Source of the DNA: an uncultured Roseburia sp.
GTDB lineage: Bacteria > Bacillota_A > Clostridia > Lachnospirales > Lachnospiraceae
Reading direction: 5' to 3'
NCBI GenBank assembly: GCA_900753715.1
Contig: CAAEAE010000009.1
Location: 1 to 24,946, forward strand
DNA length: 24,946 nt
The position numbers and the translations under genes were made by a program. Shown here piece after piece: positions 22,354-24,946 of this stretch (within the stretch, counting starts at the first letter, position 1; each line of letters begins with the position of its first letter). The notes below the pieces were generated by a model. The model saw only the letters and a program-made list of their open reading frames with translations, searched no databases and had not been told where the DNA came from.

Positions 22354-24946
22354 ATGAAGGAAATGTATCAGATGGAAAGAGACGAGCTTTACGAAAAGCT
22401 ACAGGCAAAGGCAGACGGGCTGACGGGGGAGGAAGCAACAAAACGTCTGCGGGAGAACGGGGAAAATGTGTTGCAGGAGGAGCAGACAAAGGGTGTGATG
22501 CAGGTGTTTTTGGAGCAGTTCTGTGACTTTTTGGTCATCATCCTGATTATTGCTGCAATCATATCCATGCTGTCCGGCAATGTGGAGAGCACGGTCGTGA
22601 TTTTCGTCGTGCTGCTGTTAAATGCGGTTCTTGGAACGGTGCAGTATGTGAAGGCAAGAAAATCGTTGGATGCCTTAAAAGCCCTGTCTTCCCCGCATGC
22701 GAAGGTGATGCGCGGCGGGAAAAAGCAGGAAATTTTATCAAAAGAGGTTGTGCCGGGGGATGTCCTTTTGCTGGAGGCAGGAGATATGGTTGCGGCGGAT
22801 GGACGTATAATGAAAAATTATTCCCTACAGGTCAATGAAAGTTCCCTTACAGGAGAATCTACGAATGTAGACAAAAGCGACCGGAAAATTATGGATGAAG
22901 TGCCACTTGCAGACCGCATCAATATGGTTTATGCGGGAAGCCTTGTCACCTACGGGCGTGCCGAGGTGCTTGTGACCGGAACCGGGATGAATACGGAGAT
23001 GGGAAAAATCGCAGGGCTTTTGAACAATGCCGGGGAGAAAAAGACACCGTTACAGGTCAGCCTTGATGACTTCGGAAAAAAACTTGCGATTGGAATTATG
23101 GCAGTCTGCGTGCTGGTATTTGGACTGCGGATGTATCAGGGAGAGCCGCTTTTGGACTCTATGATGTTTGCGGTGGCACTTGCGGTAGCGGCAATTCCGG
23201 AGGCACTTGGCTCAATTGTCACGATTGTACAGGCGATGGGCGTGCGCAAGATGGCGCACGACAATGCCATCATGAAGGAATTAAAGGCAGTGGAAAGCCT
23301 GGGCTGTGTGTCGGTCATCTGCTCGGATAAAACCGGAACCCTGACGCAGAACCGGATGACAGTACGGGAAATTTATCTGGATGGAAAATGTTTTCTGCCG
23401 GAAGAGATGGATATAAAGGAGCGCCTGCACCGGGATTTACTGTATGCTGCAATTTTAAATAACGATGCATCCATTTCAGGGGAAAAAGAAATCGGGGACC
23501 CGACCGAGTGCTGTCTGCTTGAAATGGCGCAGAAAGCGGGACTGAAAAAGGCTGGTGTCTCAAGCGAGGATATCCGTGACATGATGCCACGATTGGCAGA
23601 AATCCCATTTGACTCCGACAGAAAGCTGATGAGCACAAAATACCGGGTCCATGGAAAAGAGGTTATGCTGACCAAGGGGGCAGTGGACGTCCTTGTGGAG
23701 CGGGTGACAAAAAAGGCTACTACGGATAATGTACACGAATTTACTGCGGCAGACCGTGCGGCGGTATTGGAACAAAATGAACAGTTTTCTCAAAAGGGCT
23801 TACGAGTGCTGGCGTTTGCCTATAAGGAGATGGGAGAAGGGGAAGCGTTTTCGACAGAGGAGGAGTACAATTACACATTTTTGGGACTGGTGGCGATGAT
23901 TGACCCGCCGAGGGAAGAGTCAAGGGCGGCGGTGGCGGATGCGACGGATGCCGGAATCCGCACAGTGATGATAACCGGAGACCACAAAGTGACTGCAACG
24001 GCAATTGCAAAAGAAATCGGGATTTTTAAAGAAGGGGATGTGGCTCTGACCGGGCAGGCGTTAGATGCCCTTTCAAACGAGGAATTGGACGCACAGCTTG
24101 AACGCGTGTCGGTCTATGCCCGTGTTTCGCCGGAAAATAAAATCCGTATCGTGGAGGCATGGCAGAGAAAAGGGAAAATTGTGGCAATGACAGGCGATGG
24201 GGTGAACGACGCCCCGGCATTAAAAAAGGCGGATATCGGCGTGGCGATGGGCATTACAGGAACGGAAGTGTCAAAGGATGCCGCTGCCATGATTCTTTCG
24301 GATGACAATTTTGCAACCATTATGAAGGCAGTCTTAAATGGAAGAAACGTTTACCGCAATATCTGTAATGCAATATGGTTTTTGCTCTCCGGAAATATGG
24401 CGGGGATTCTGGTGGTGCTGTTCTGCACGTTTGCGGCACTTACGACGCCATTTGAACCGGTGCACCTTTTATTTATCAATCTGCTGACGGACTCGTTGCC
24501 GGCACTTGCAATCGGGATGGAACCATCTGACAGGAGGCTTTTAAAAGAAAAGCCAAGAAACCCGAAACATGGAATCCTCACAGCAAAAACGACGGGACTT
24601 TTGCTCTGGTACGGGGGGCTGATTGCGGCGGCAACGCTGTCTTCCTTTGGCATCGGACTTCGCACGGATGCAGCGACCGCAAGCACGATGGCATTTGCGA
24701 CGTTGTCACTGGCAAGATTGTTTCACGGCTTTAACTGCCGCAGTGAGAGGCCGCTTCGCAAAATCGGAATTTCCAGCAACAAATGGAGCATTGCAGCATT
24801 TGGCACTGGCGTGGCGCTTTTAGCACTCGTGCTGTTTGTACCGTTTCTTGAAAAACTTTTTCTGGTGGCACCTCTTACCGGAACACAGGTGGGAACCATC
24901 GGACTGCTGGCACTTGCACCTACGGTTATCATTCAGATAGGGAAAG
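22354..24946 (+). CDS. P-type IIA cation-transporting ATPase (Ca2+/Mn2+ type), C-terminus beyond window
   Basis: GGAGG is six bases before ATG 22354; 864 codons run to the window edge without a stop. Order: N-terminal cation-ATPase domain (~1-60), TM1-2, actuator domain with the TGES loop (LTGES), TM3-4, phosphorylation site DKTGTLT at D325, nucleotide-binding domain (KGA), MTGDGVNDAP hinge, TM5 onward. TM4 has IPEALGS (E283) instead of the usual PEGLP; TM6 has NLLTD (N709, D713). By eye, TM5 keeps Asn (N681) but has Gly where SERCA has Glu771, suggesting a single ion site as in SPCA/PMCA-type pumps. With the Mn2+ riboswitch upstream, Mn2+ efflux (or Ca2+/Mn2+) is the likely role in the plasma membrane. 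Confidence 0.9.
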   Translation, partial: MKEMYQMERDELYEKLQAKADGLTGEEATKRLRENGENVLQEEQTKGVMQVFLEQFCDFLVIILIIAAIISMLSGNVESTVVIFVVLLLNAVLGTVQYVKARKSLDALKALSSPHAKVMRGGKKQEILSKEVVPGDVLLLEAGDMVAADGRIMKNYSLQVNESSLTGESTNVDKSDRKIMDEVPLADRINMVYAGSLVTYGRAEVLVTGTGMNTEMGKIAGLLNNAGEKKTPLQVSLDDFGKKLAIGIMAVCVLVFGLRMYQGEPLLDSMMFAVALAVAAIPEALGSIVTIVQAMGVRKMAHDNAIMKELKAVESLGCVSVICSDKTGTLTQNRMTVREIYLDGKCFLPEEMDIKERLHRDLLYAAILNNDASISGEKEIGDPTECCLLEMAQKAGLKKAGVSSEDIRDMMPRLAEIPFDSDRKLMSTKYRVHGKEVMLTKGAVDVLVERVTKKATTDNVHEFTAADRAAVLEQNEQFSQKGLRVLAFAYKEMGEGEAFSTEEEYNYTFLGLVAMIDPPREESRAAVADATDAGIRTVMITGDHKVTATAIAKEIGIFKEGDVALTGQALDALSNEELDAQLERVSVYARVSPENKIRIVEAWQRKGKIVAMTGDGVNDAPALKKADIGVAMGITGTEVSKDAAAMILSDDNFATIMKAVLNGRNVYRNICNAIWFLLSGNMAGILVVLFCTFAALTTPFEPVHLLFINLLTDSLPALAIGMEPSDRRLLKEKPRNPKHGILTAKTTGLLLWYGGLIAAATLSSFGIGLRTDAATASTMAFATLSLARLFHGFNCRSERPLRKIGISSNKWSIAAFGTGVALLALVLFVPFLEKLFLVAPLTGTQVGTIGLLALAPTVIIQIGK

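Noticed and set aside
22341..22526. 61-codon frame starting at ATG 22341 over the start of the ATPase
   Set aside because: Its start codon overlaps the GGAGG used by the ATPase at 22354, and the ATPase frame has clear family motifs.
24233..24240. Another minus-strand GCCGATAT
   Set aside because: It lies within the ATPase coding sequence, facing away from any gene on that strand.
1..24946. tRNA, rRNA, CRISPR arrays, insertion sequences or phage genes
   Set aside because: No cloverleaf, repeated spacer pattern, transposase or integrase motif was seen on either strand.

Overview
The window looks like a chromosomal segment of a motile, low-to-mid GC Clostridia member, most likely Lachnospiraceae (Roseburia/Agathobacter/Butyrivibrio-like). 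The reasons are strong AGGAGG-type ribosome binding sites, flagellar sigma-28 (SigD) promoters of the TAAA-N15-CCGATAT type, a yybP-ykoY riboswitch ahead of a P-type ATPase, and the protein families present. The genus is inferred from style, not from a marker gene.

Positions 1-19755 form a glycan biosynthesis island, most plausibly for flagellin (or another surface glycoconjugate). From left to right it holds: a radical SAM gene cut by the window edge (minus); a sigma-28-driven CgeB-type glycosyltransferase and a methyltransferase; a small helical protein with its own sigma-28 promoter and terminator; pseF and a second CgeB-type glycosyltransferase; a sigma-A-driven module of fdtA/qdtA-like ketoisomerase, fdtB-like aminotransferase, third CgeB-type glycosyltransferase, a 509-residue radical SAM protein, a GNAT acetyltransferase and a family-2 glycosyltransferase; an inverted SGNH-like gene; a third radical SAM gene with a glycosyltransferase; a sigma-28-driven pseI-pseG-pseC operon; and an inverted family-2 glycosyltransferase whose stop codon sits in the loop of its terminator.

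Together the genes would make CMP-pseudaminic acid (PseC, PseG, PseI and PseF are present; PseB is absent and PseH is at best the GNAT) and a dTDP-3-amino-3,6-dideoxyhexose (FdtA/FdtB are present; RmlA/RmlB are absent). Six glycosyltransferases, one methyltransferase, one acetyltransferase, one SGNH-like protein and three radical SAM enzymes could assemble and decorate the glycan. The sigma-28 sites tie the island to late flagellar gene expression.

Positions 19756-22073 are an unrelated, partly decayed patch: a truncated DUF3990-type gene, an intact MATE efflux gene and an AraC regulator that has lost its sensor domain. A palindrome lies inside a promoter ahead of them.

Positions 22074-24946 hold a sigma-A promoter, a yybP-ykoY (Mn2+) riboswitch with a clear terminator/P1 overlap, and a P-type IIA cation ATPase that runs off the window. 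No tRNA, rRNA, CRISPR or insertion sequence was seen.
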